This document shows positions 41,393-49,394 of a DNA stretch of 64,000 nt, one piece after another (within the stretch, counting starts at the first letter, position 1; each line of letters begins with the position of its first letter). A model generated the notes under the pieces. The model was not told where the DNA came from and made no database searches. It saw only the letters and a list, made by a program, of their open reading frames with translations. The position numbers and the translations under genes are program-made. The DNA comes from JAMHWF01 sp964371405 (GTDB lineage Bacteria; Pseudomonadota; Gammaproteobacteria; Burkholderiales; Burkholderiaceae_C). Location: the NCBI GenBank assembly GCA_964371405.1, contig CAYJLV010000001.1:186001-250000 (forward strand), in the 5' to 3' direction.

Positions 41393-41857
41393 ATGTTCCG
41401 CCGCCCTCAACAGCTCCGCCGCTGGGCCCTCCGGGTCCTGTTGGTGTGGCTATTCGGTTTCGGCTTGGGCGTCGCCAATGCTTGCTTGGCAGCCCAGCAG
41501 TTCGCCGGGGGCGGTGACACGTTCCACGGAAAAGCCGAAGTGCAGGCCGTCGACTACGCGGCGGCGCCCGCGGGCTGTGAGCATCACTCGGTTCCAGTGC
41601 CAGATCAGTCCCGGCATGTTCAGCATGACTCTTCGCCGAAGTCGAACTGCGAGAGTTTCTGCGAGCGGGCCGGCGTGACGATCCCGCCGCAGAAGTCCGT
41701 TCTCGACAACTACCAGTTCCATGTCCTGCCGCCTCCGATGGTGGAGCCCTTGACCGTGCCGGCGTCCGTTGACGTGTCGGCAGATTTGGGGACACCGCGC
41801 CGGGATGGCGCAAGGCCCCTGCCCATTCCAATCGCCTTCTTGCGCTTGGCGCTATAG
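41393..41857 (+). CDS. Secreted Cys-pair protein of copper module B (paralogue of 32851-33291)
   Basis: 154 residues. The signal helix LRVLLVWLFGFGLGVANACL, a His-rich central region (GCEHHSVPVPDQSRHVQHD), a Cys pair (NCESFCER) and the ending PIAFLRLAL match the layout of the 32851-33291 protein. The shared short motifs at both ends suggest one family present in both copper modules. No known domain is recognised. It lies 176 bases before the cusC-type gene. Confidence 0.6.
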   Translation: MFRRPQQLRRWALRVLLVWLFGFGLGVANACLAAQQFAGGGDTFHGKAEVQAVDYAAAPAGCEHHSVPVPDQSRHVQHDSSPKSNCESFCERAGVTIPPQKSVLDNYQFHVLPPPMVEPLTVPASVDVSADLGTPRRDGARPLPIPIAFLRLAL

Positions 41858-41867
41858 GGGTCACGCG

Positions 41868-41886
41868 CAAGCAGTCGGCCTGCTTG
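41868..41886 (+). terminator. 7-bp hairpin after the Cys-pair gene
   Basis: CAAGCAG pairs with CTGCTTG across loop TCGGC, 10 bases after the stop at 41857. No T tract follows, so it is a weak terminator candidate between this gene and the RND operon. Confidence 0.4.
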
Positions 41887-42033
41887 GTCGCGCTGCCTGC
41901 GTGCATCTCGCGTTCTTTCGCGGGCCGTCTTCAACGGCGGCGCCTCGGAAGACTGACCGTATCGCCGCTGTGATCGGAATCCCGGATCGCCCATGTGTCC
42001 GGCTCTCCGAGCGGCACCCAAGGAGAAGACGAA

Positions 42034-43350
42034 ATGACGACCGTACTGGGTCAGGCGAATAGCGCATGGCCAGGGGTGCCGCGCTGGGCCGGCTCGCTGG
42101 TGCTGGGGCTGGTACTCGGTGCTGCCGGGTCTGTTCCGGCAGTTGCTCAGGAGGCGCCGTTGGGGCGCGACCTCCCGGGGCTGCTGGCGTACGCCCGTGC
42201 CCAGAGCCCGGAGATCCGTGCCATGCGCGAGGAAGCTGAAGCCGCCGCGCAGCGTGTGGGACCGGCGGGGGCGCTCCCCGATCCGGTGCTGCGCGTGGAG
42301 CTCATGAACATCAACAACTACGGCAACGACGCTTCGCCCAGCCTGCTGCCGTGGAAGGTCGGTGAAACCAGGTACACCTTGATGCAGGCACTGCCCCTGT
42401 GGGGCAAGCGGGAGCTCAAGCGGGAGGCCGCCGCCGCAGATGTGCGGCAGGCCGAGGCCCGCGCGAGTGCGACCTGGGCTGAGCTGGCGGCTCGAATCAA
42501 GGCGGCTTATGCGGAGTACTACCGAGCCGCAGGCAACGAGCGGCTGACCACGGAGGTGCTTGGACTGATGACCCGCCTCGAGCAGGTCGCGCAGGCGCGC
42601 TATGCGGGCGGACTGGCTGCCCAGGCGGACGCGATTCGCGCGCAGCTGGAGCAGACGGCGATGCGTTCGGAGCTGATCATGATCGACAGCGAGAAGCGCC
42701 AGGTTCGCGCCCGCCTGAATGCGCTGCTGGCTCGCGAAAGCGGTGCACCGCTGGCCGACGCCCAGGAACTGCGCGCGGTACCGACGCTGAACACCGCCGA
42801 TGCCTCGTCGTTGGCGGAGCGGGCGCGGTCGAGCAATCCGCAGATCCAGGCCGAGCTGGCCCGCGTGGCCCTCGCACAGAAGAGTCGTGACCTCACCCAG
42901 CGCAATCGCTATCCCGACCTTACCGTCGGCGTGTCGCCTTCGCAGATGGGCTCGCGCATCACCACCTGGGGCGTGATGCTCGAGATGAACATCCCGCTGC
43001 AGCAGGAAGCCCGCCGCGGTCAGGAGCGCGAAGCCGAGGCGATGGTCGCCGCGTCGCGGTCGAGAGCCGAGGCGCTGCAGCAGCAGCTGGTGGGCGACCT
43101 GGCCGTGAACCTGGCCGGGCTCGATGCCGCACGGCGCAACGAGACGCTGCTGAAGACGCAGCTGCTGCCGCAGTCGGAACTCGGCCTCCAGTCGGCGCTG
43201 GCTGCCTACGAGAACGGAAAGGCGGAATTCGCGATGTTGCTCGAGGCGCAGCGCCAGATTCGCAAGGCCCGTCTGGAAATCCTGAAGACGCAGGTCGAGG
43301 CGCAGATGCGCCTGGCCGAGATCGAACGCATTGTGGGAGAAGACCTGTGA
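42034..43350 (+). CDS. cusC: Outer-membrane efflux channel, TolC/CusC/CzcC type
   Basis: 438 residues. A signal sequence (LVLGLVLGAAGSVPAVAQ) precedes two long helical OEP repeats. Typical lines are AYARAQSPEIRAMREEAEAAAQRV and PDPVLRVELMNINNYG, then the first coiled region; the second repeat ends YENGKAEFAMLLEAQRQIRKARLEI. It lacks an evident lipobox. AAGGAGA seven bases upstream fixes the start. Its stop overlaps the adaptor gene start (GTGA), and the third gene is the RND pump, giving the complete CBA trio. Confidence 0.92.
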   Translation: MTTVLGQANSAWPGVPRWAGSLVLGLVLGAAGSVPAVAQEAPLGRDLPGLLAYARAQSPEIRAMREEAEAAAQRVGPAGALPDPVLRVELMNINNYGNDASPSLLPWKVGETRYTLMQALPLWGKRELKREAAAADVRQAEARASATWAELAARIKAAYAEYYRAAGNERLTTEVLGLMTRLEQVAQARYAGGLAAQADAIRAQLEQTAMRSELIMIDSEKRQVRARLNALLARESGAPLADAQELRAVPTLNTADASSLAERARSSNPQIQAELARVALAQKSRDLTQRNRYPDLTVGVSPSQMGSRITTWGVMLEMNIPLQQEARRGQEREAEAMVAASRSRAEALQQQLVGDLAVNLAGLDAARRNETLLKTQLLPQSELGLQSALAAYENGKAEFAMLLEAQRQIRKARLEILKTQVEAQMRLAEIERIVGEDL

Positions 43351-45029
43351 AGACCACCACGACCGTGCTCGTGATCGCCCTGATCGGCGCCGTCGGCGCC
43401 GGCAGCTACTGGCTGGGCTCGCAGTCCCGCGGCGCCGCACATTCGTCCGCCGAGGCCAGCCAGGAGTCGACCTCCGCCGCCGCGCCGAAGCAGCGCAAGC
43501 TGCTGTACTACCGCAATCCCATGGGGCTGGCCGACACCTCGCCGGTGCCGAAGAAGGACCCGATGGGCATGGACTACATCCCGGTCTACGAAGGCGAGGA
43601 CGAGGCAACGCCCAACGCCGGGCCCGGGGCTGCGGGCCAGGTGCGCATCAGTACCGAGAAGATCCAGAAGCTGGGTGTGCGCACCGAGCCGGCAGGCATG
43701 CGCTTGCTCGGCAAGACGATCCGGGCAGCAGGCCGCATCGAGCCTGACGAGCGCCGGACCTTTGCGGTGACCGCGAAGTTCGAAGGCTACGTCGAGCGGC
43801 TGCATGTCAGTGCGACCGGCCAGCCGGTGGCCAAGGGCCAGTCGCTGTTCGAGGCCTACAGCCCTGAACTGGTCTCGGCGCAGCGCGAGTACGCGATCGC
43901 CATGCAAGGACTCGAGGCGATGAAGGAGGCCGGCACGGAGGCGCAGGCGGGCATGCGCCAGCTGGCCGATTCGAGCCTCGCGCGCCTGCGCAATTGGGAT
44001 CTGTCGGCGCCGCAGGTTGCGGCCTTGATGAAGTCAGGGCAGCCGCAGCGGACGATCTCGTTCCCTTCGCCGGTGACGGGCATCGTCTCCGAGAAGAAGG
44101 CTCTACAGGGCATGCGCTTCATGCCGGGCGAGTTGCTGTACCAGGTGACCGATCTGTCGGCGGTCTGGGTGATCGCCGACGTGGCCGAGCAGGACATCGC
44201 CCTGGTCAAGACCGGTGCCAAGGCGCGCGTGACGACGACGGCATATGCGACCGAAGGATTCGAAGGACGCGTCACGTATGTCTACCCCACGCTGAAGGCC
44301 GAGACGCGCAGCATCCCGGTGCGTGTCGAACTGGCCAACCCCGGCCAACGTCTCAAGCCGGCAATGTTTGCCCAGGTGGAACTGGGTGTCGGTAGCAAGT
44401 CGCCGGTGCTGGCGGTGCCGGACTCCGCCGTGATCGATTCCGGCACGCGGCGGATCGTTCTGGTCCAGGTGGGGGAAGGGCGATTCGAGCCGCGCGAGGT
44501 CGAACTCGGAGCGCGGGCGGAGAACTACGTCGAGGTGCTGAAGGGCGTGCGTGACGGCGAATCGGTCGTCGTGGCCGCGAACTTCCTGATCGATGCCGAG
44601 AGCAACCTCAAGGCCGCGGTCGGAGGCCTCGGTGGGCATGCAGGACACGACAGCCCCGCGGCTGGGAGCGCCGCGCCAGCGGTACCAGCGAAGGCGGAGA
44701 AGCCGATGCCGCCGGCGGTGGTCGGCCACAAGGCCGAAGGCACGGTCGACAGCGTCGACGCCAAGAACGGCACGCTGAGCCTCAACCACGGGCCGGTCGC
44801 CACGCTGAAGTGGCCGGCCATGACGATGGAGTTTAAGGCCGCCAATGCGTCGCTGCTCGGCGGTCTCAAGCCTGGCCAGGCCGTGCGCTTCGAGTTCGTC
44901 GAACGGCAGCCGGGTGAATTTGTCGTGACGTCCATCGCCCCGGCCGGAGCCGTCCCCAACGTGGCGCCGCGGGCCAAGCCGGCCGCACCGGCGGCCAGCG
45001 CGGTTCCATCCACCCACTCCGGCCGCTGA
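43347..45029 (+). CDS. cusB: CusB-type RND adaptor with fused CusF domain
   Basis: 560 residues. An N-terminal anchor or signal (VLVIALIGAVGAGSYWLG) is followed by a heavy-metal-binding segment (YYRNPMGLADTSPVPKKDPMGMDYIPVYEGE), lipoyl and hairpin domains (VEGYVERLHV-type strand, QSLFEAYSPELVSAQREYAIAM) and beta-barrel and membrane-proximal domains. The last 120 residues carry a CusF-like OB fold (EGTVDSVDAKNGTLSLNHGP with WPAMTMEFK). Fusion of CusF to the adaptor puts the chaperone inside the pump. GTG at 43347 overlaps the preceding stop by four bases. Confidence 0.94.
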   Translation: MKTTTTVLVIALIGAVGAGSYWLGSQSRGAAHSSAEASQESTSAAAPKQRKLLYYRNPMGLADTSPVPKKDPMGMDYIPVYEGEDEATPNAGPGAAGQVRISTEKIQKLGVRTEPAGMRLLGKTIRAAGRIEPDERRTFAVTAKFEGYVERLHVSATGQPVAKGQSLFEAYSPELVSAQREYAIAMQGLEAMKEAGTEAQAGMRQLADSSLARLRNWDLSAPQVAALMKSGQPQRTISFPSPVTGIVSEKKALQGMRFMPGELLYQVTDLSAVWVIADVAEQDIALVKTGAKARVTTTAYATEGFEGRVTYVYPTLKAETRSIPVRVELANPGQRLKPAMFAQVELGVGSKSPVLAVPDSAVIDSGTRRIVLVQVGEGRFEPREVELGARAENYVEVLKGVRDGESVVVAANFLIDAESNLKAAVGGLGGHAGHDSPAAGSAAPAVPAKAEKPMPPAVVGHKAEGTVDSVDAKNGTLSLNHGPVATLKWPAMTMEFKAANASLLGGLKPGQAVRFEFVERQPGEFVVTSIAPAGAVPNVAPRAKPAAPAASAVPSTHSGR

Positions 45030-45041
45030 GCAGAGGGCGCC

Positions 45042-48000
45042 ATGCTGTCCAACATCATCCAGTGGTCCGGAAGGAATCCCTTCCTGGTCCTGCTCGCGAC
45101 ACTGTTCATCGTCATCGGCGGCATTCTTGCGGTGCTGAAGACGCCGCTGGACGCCTTGCCCGATCTGTCCGACGTGCAAGTCATCGTCTACACCGAATAC
45201 CCCGGCCAGGCGCCGCAGGTGGTCGAGGACCAGGTGACCTACCCGCTGACCACCGCCATGCTGGCGGTGCCGAAGTCGAAGGTCGTGCGTGGTTTCTCGT
45301 TCTTCGGGGCCTCGTTCGTCTACGTGATCTTCGAGGACGGGACCGACATCTACTGGGCGCGCAGCCGGGTGCTGGAGTACCTGAACTTCGCGTCGAGCCG
45401 ACTGCCCAAGGGCGTGTCACCCTCGCTCGGGCCTGATGCAACCGGCGTTGGCTGGGTGTATCAGTACGCGCTGGTGGCCAAGGACCGCACGCTCGCCGAA
45501 CTGCGCACCATCCAGGACTGGTATGTGCGCTACCAGCTCACCAAGGCGCCTGGTGTGGCCGAGGTCGCTTCGCTCGGCGGCTTCGTGCAGACCTACCAGG
45601 TCACGGTCGACCCGCTCAAGCTGCGCAGCTACAGCATCCCGCTGATGAAGGTGTCTCAGGTCATCCGCGATTCCAACCGCGACGTGGGTGGCCGCGTGGT
45701 CGAGATGGCCGAGACCGAGTTCATGGTCCGCGGCAAGGGCTACCTGCGCAGCAAGGCCGACATCGAACAGCTGGTGGTCAAGAGCGAAGGCGGCACACCG
45801 GTGCTGATCCGGGACGTGGCACGCGTCGAGATGGCGCCTGACGAGCGGCGCGGCCTGTCGGAGCTGAACGGCGAAGGCGAGGTCGTCTCCGGCATCGCGA
45901 TGTCGCGTTTCGGGCAGAACGCGCTGGAGGTGATCCACAACCTGAAGGCAAAGGTGACGGAGATTTCTGCGGGCCTGCCGGATGGCGTGTCGATCCAGGC
46001 CGTCTACGACCGGTCGGACCTGATCCATCGAGCCATCGACACGCTCAAGCGGACGCTGATCGAGGAGAGCCTGATCGTCGCCGTGGTCTGTGTCGTGTTC
46101 CTGATGCACGTGCGCTCGGCGCTGGTCGCCATCCTCATGCTGCCGGTGGGCGTCCTGATCTCGTTCATCGCCATGAAGCTGCTGGGCATGAACTCCAACC
46201 TCATGAGCCTGGGCGGCATCGCGATCGCGATCGGGGCCATGGTGGACGCGGCGATCGTGATGATCGAGAACGCGCACAAGCACCTCGAGCGGCTGCCGCC
46301 TGTCCACACCGTCAAGCAGCGTGCCGACGCGATGCTCGACGCCTGCAAGGAGGTCGGGCCGGCGCTGTTCTTCTCTCTGCTGATCATCACCGTGTCGTTC
46401 CTGCCGGTCTTCACGCTCGAGTCGCAGGAAGGGCGGCTCTTCGCGCCGCTGGCCTACACCAAGACGTTCTCGATGGCCGGTGCGGCTCTGCTGTCGGTGA
46501 CGCTGGTGCCCGTGCTGATGATGCTGTTCATCCGCGGCAAGATCATGCCGGAGGCAAAGAACCCGCTGAACCGCTTCATGATCTGGGTCTACCGCCCGAT
46601 CATCGCCGGCGTGATGCGCTGGAAGAAGCTGACGATTTCGCTGGCCGTCATCGCCATGGCATTGACCTACTTCCCCGCCTCCAAGCTTGGCAGCGAGTTC
46701 ATGCCGACGCTCAACGAGGGCACGCTGCTGTACATGCCGGCCTCGCTGCCTGGCATGTCGATCACCAAGGCAGCCGAGGTGTTGCAGACCCAGGACAAGA
46801 TCATCAAGAGCTTCCCGGAGGTGGCATCGGTTTATGGCAAGGCGGGACGCGCGAGCACCGCGACGGACCCGGCCCCCATCGAGATGTTCGAGACGGTGAT
46901 CAATCTGAAGCCGCAGGAAGAGTGGCGGCCGGGGATGACCACCGACAAGCTGATTGCAGAGATGGACAAGGCGCTGCAGTTCCCGGGCGTGTCGAATGCC
47001 TGGACGATGCCGATCAAGGCACGCATCGACATGCTTTCCACCGGCATTCGCACGCCGATCGGCATCAAGGTCTTCGGCAAGGATCTCGGCGAAATGGAGA
47101 AGCTTGCCAAGGAGATCGAGGCGGTGGTCAAGGCGGTGCCTGGCACGACTTCGGCCTTCGCGGAACGCCTGACGGGGGGCAGCTACCTGAACATCGAGCC
47201 CAACCGCGAAGCTCTGGCACGCTATGGCCTGTCGGTCGGTGAACTGCAGGACATCATCGGGACTGCGCTCGGTGGCGAGATGGTCACGACGACGGTGGAG
47301 GGGCGCGAACGCTTCGGCGTGACGGTACGCTACCCGCGTGAGCTGCGCACTCACCCGGAGCAGATCGAGCGCGAGGTGCTGGTGCCCACGATGGGCGGTG
47401 CGATGGTGCCGCTGGGGCAGGTCGCCAGAGTCAGCGTGGCGCGCGGCACGCCCGGCATCCGCACCGAGAACGCGTTGCTGTCCGCGTACATCTTCGTCGA
47501 TATCCGTGACCGCGACATCGGTTCGTACGTCGCGGACGCTCGCAAGGCGGTGGCCGACCAAGTGAAGTTCCCACCGGGTTACTACATCACCTGGAGCGGC
47601 CAGTTCGAGTACATGGAGCGTGCTGTCGAAAAGATGAAGGTCGTCATCCCGGTGACCTTGCTGACGATCTTCCTGCTGCTCTACCTGAACTTCAGGCGAT
47701 TGACGGAGACGTTGATCGTGATGCTGTCGGTGCCCTTCGCCCTGGTCGGTGGCGTGTGGCTGATGTGGTGGCTGGGCTACAACTTGTCGGTGGCCGTGGC
47801 CGTCGGCTTCATCGCGTTGGCCGGGGTCGCGGCGGAAACCGGCGTCGTGATGTTGATCTACCTCGACCATGCCTGGGCCGAGGCGCGGGAGCGCTGCCGC
47901 GCCGAAGGGCGCATGCCGGGCCCGGCCGACCTGTACGGCGCGGTGATGGAGGGGGCGGTCGAGCGCGTGCGTCCGAAGATGATGACGGTGGTGGCCATCA

Positions 48001-48236
48001 TGGCCGGCCTGCTGCCGATCATGTGGGGCACCGGCACCGGCTCGGAGGTGATGAGCCGCATCGCCGCGCCGATGGTCGGCGGCATGATCTCATCGACCGG
48101 TCTGACGCTCGGGGTGATCCCGGCGCTCTACGCGCTGGTCAAGCAATGGCAGCTCAGGAGGGAAGCGCGTTCTGCGCCGGTCCCTTCTGCCCAGGAAGCC
48201 TTGGGCCCTTCAGCGGCGGGGAGGACCGTGTCATGA
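45042..48236 (+). CDS. cusA: CusA-type heavy-metal RND efflux pump
   Basis: 1064 residues, full length for HME-RND pumps. Twelve helices and two large periplasmic loops are visible. Diagnostic segments: LDALPDLSDVQVIVYTEYPGQAPQVVEDQVTYP, GSYLNIEPNREALARYGLSV, and GGIAIAIGAMVDAAIVMIENAHKHLE in helix 4 (proton relay). SNLMSLGG and the Met-containing MLSTGIRTPIG match the Cu(I)/Ag(I) CusA/SilA group rather than CzcA. GAGGG precedes the ATG at 45042. Its stop overlaps the DUF411 start (ATGA). Confidence 0.96.
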   Translation: MLSNIIQWSGRNPFLVLLATLFIVIGGILAVLKTPLDALPDLSDVQVIVYTEYPGQAPQVVEDQVTYPLTTAMLAVPKSKVVRGFSFFGASFVYVIFEDGTDIYWARSRVLEYLNFASSRLPKGVSPSLGPDATGVGWVYQYALVAKDRTLAELRTIQDWYVRYQLTKAPGVAEVASLGGFVQTYQVTVDPLKLRSYSIPLMKVSQVIRDSNRDVGGRVVEMAETEFMVRGKGYLRSKADIEQLVVKSEGGTPVLIRDVARVEMAPDERRGLSELNGEGEVVSGIAMSRFGQNALEVIHNLKAKVTEISAGLPDGVSIQAVYDRSDLIHRAIDTLKRTLIEESLIVAVVCVVFLMHVRSALVAILMLPVGVLISFIAMKLLGMNSNLMSLGGIAIAIGAMVDAAIVMIENAHKHLERLPPVHTVKQRADAMLDACKEVGPALFFSLLIITVSFLPVFTLESQEGRLFAPLAYTKTFSMAGAALLSVTLVPVLMMLFIRGKIMPEAKNPLNRFMIWVYRPIIAGVMRWKKLTISLAVIAMALTYFPASKLGSEFMPTLNEGTLLYMPASLPGMSITKAAEVLQTQDKIIKSFPEVASVYGKAGRASTATDPAPIEMFETVINLKPQEEWRPGMTTDKLIAEMDKALQFPGVSNAWTMPIKARIDMLSTGIRTPIGIKVFGKDLGEMEKLAKEIEAVVKAVPGTTSAFAERLTGGSYLNIEPNREALARYGLSVGELQDIIGTALGGEMVTTTVEGRERFGVTVRYPRELRTHPEQIEREVLVPTMGGAMVPLGQVARVSVARGTPGIRTENALLSAYIFVDIRDRDIGSYVADARKAVADQVKFPPGYYITWSGQFEYMERAVEKMKVVIPVTLLTIFLLLYLNFRRLTETLIVMLSVPFALVGGVWLMWWLGYNLSVAVAVGFIALAGVAAETGVVMLIYLDHAWAEARERCRAEGRMPGPADLYGAVMEGAVERVRPKMMTVVAIMAGLLPIMWGTGTGSEVMSRIAAPMVGGMISSTGLTLGVIPALYALVKQWQLRREARSAPVPSAQEALGPSAAGRTVS

Positions 48237-48688
48237 GACGCAGAGCACTTTTGGAAAGGCTGGTGGCGATCGGCGCGTCGCTGCCGGGATTCGCGCTGGC
48301 GGCTATACCGAAGCGCGAGATACAGGTGTTCAAGAGCCGCACCTGCAGTTGTTGCGCGGTCTGGGTCGGGCACCTTCGCGAGGCCGGATTCAAGGTCGCC
48401 GTGTTGGACGTGCACAACGCGTCGGTCGAACGCAGGCGCCTGGGCATGCCCGACCGTTTTGGCAGCTGCCATACGGCGCTCGTCGACGGCTACGTGATCG
48501 AAGGACATGTGCCAGCCGCAGAGATCGAGCGACTGCTGGCAACCCGGCCGAAGGCCTTGGGGCTGTCCGTACCTGGCATGCCCGCGTCGGCGCCCGGCAT
48601 GGCGGTGCCGGGCCGGTCCCAGCCCTATCAGGTTCTCTTGATCGATCTCGCCGGGCAGGCAACGACGTTTGCCAGCTATCGTGGCTGA
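48233..48688 (+). CDS. DUF411 periplasmic metal-binding protein
   Basis: 151 residues with a signal peptide (LVAIGASLPGFALA). DUF411 features: QVFKSRTCSCCAVWVGHLREAGF (Cys pair CSCC), then LGMPDRFGSCHTALVDGYVIEGHVPAAEIERLL and a Met-rich GLSVPGMPASAPGM before YQVLLIDLAGQATTFASY. DUF411 proteins are common in copper, silver and mercury clusters and probably bind soft metals. ATG at 48233 overlaps the cusA stop, so it is translated with the pump. Confidence 0.94.
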   Translation: MRRRALLERLVAIGASLPGFALAAIPKREIQVFKSRTCSCCAVWVGHLREAGFKVAVLDVHNASVERRRLGMPDRFGSCHTALVDGYVIEGHVPAAEIERLLATRPKALGLSVPGMPASAPGMAVPGRSQPYQVLLIDLAGQATTFASYRG

Positions 48689-48793
48689 CGCCCCGACCCG
48701 CGCGCGACCACGCGTTCGCGCTGGCTCGCTCGGGCCAATTACGAACTCGCGCCCCGACCGTGCGTCAGGAGGCGGCGGTGCTCGTCAGCTTCG

Positions 48794-49090
48794 CTACCCG
48801 CGGTGGTCCAAGTCGAGCAACTGGCTCAGCCGGGCGACTTCATTGCTGGTCATGGTGATCTTGCGCCCGTCCATCGTTTCGACCACCGTTCCGATTTTCA
48901 CCCTGGTCGCTCGTCCGTAGCGATCCTCCTTTGCCATGAGACCGCCTTCGAAAACGAAGAGCGTCCCACCGTCGGAAAGTGCAACCACCTGCTTGGCGGC
49001 CTCTCTGGCCGCATGTCCGGCGTGAGCGGGCGAGGTGACGATTGCTGCAATGACTGCGATTGCGGCGACTTGCGTGAATCTCAGCTTCAT
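48794..49090 (-). CDS. copK: CopK-like periplasmic copper-binding protein, copy 2
   Basis: 98 residues from ATG 49090, preceded by GGAGG. Signal peptide (AAIAVIAAIVTSPAHA) then VVALSDGGTLFVFEGGLMAKEDRYGRATRVKIGTVVETMDGRKITMTSNEVARLSQLLDLDHRG. It shares MAKEDRYGRA and EVARL with the copy at 39329-39622, and keeps Met residues in METMDG and ITMTSNE-like positions closer to CopK than the first copy. It lies convergent to the DUF411 gene and divergent from the multicopper oxidase gene. Confidence 0.82.
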   Translation of the reverse strand: MKLRFTQVAAIAVIAAIVTSPAHAGHAAREAAKQVVALSDGGTLFVFEGGLMAKEDRYGRATRVKIGTVVETMDGRKITMTSNEVARLSQLLDLDHRG

Positions 49091-49394
49091 GGCTGCCTCC
49101 ATGGTTGGAGAAAAGGATCCGTCCTGTGCGCGCTGAGAAATCTAGTCCCGTCCTACCGACAGTTCGCTGTCGCGGGGATAACCGCCCAGTCATCTTCCCA
49201 GGGCGCAACACAGAGGTGTCTCACGGGACAACGAGTCGATGCCGGAGACGCGTCGTGGGTCAGTGGTCTGCGTCCGATCACCGCGCGCCACTTCTCGTGG
49301 CAGTCTTCGAGCATCGTGCGCAGCGACTCGGGAGCCAGTAAAGAAATCCATAAGCAACGACGGATAGACTGCCCAAGATCCACGGAGACTCGCG
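49091..49394. other. Intergenic region between divergent copK2 and multicopper oxidase genes
   Basis: 304 bases without a supported gene. It should contain two divergent promoters. The only clear structure is a hairpin, CGACAG-TTCG-CTGTCG at 49157-49172, with a stable TTCG loop. I do not see the TTAC-N6-GTAA or TCCGTAG-type boxes found elsewhere in the window. Confidence 0.5.

Noticed and set aside
45417..47870. An 817-codon open frame antisense to cusA, rich in His, Asp and Arg
   Set aside because: It lies wholly opposite a clear RND pump; composition is that of a high-GC antisense shadow and no domain or ribosome site is present.
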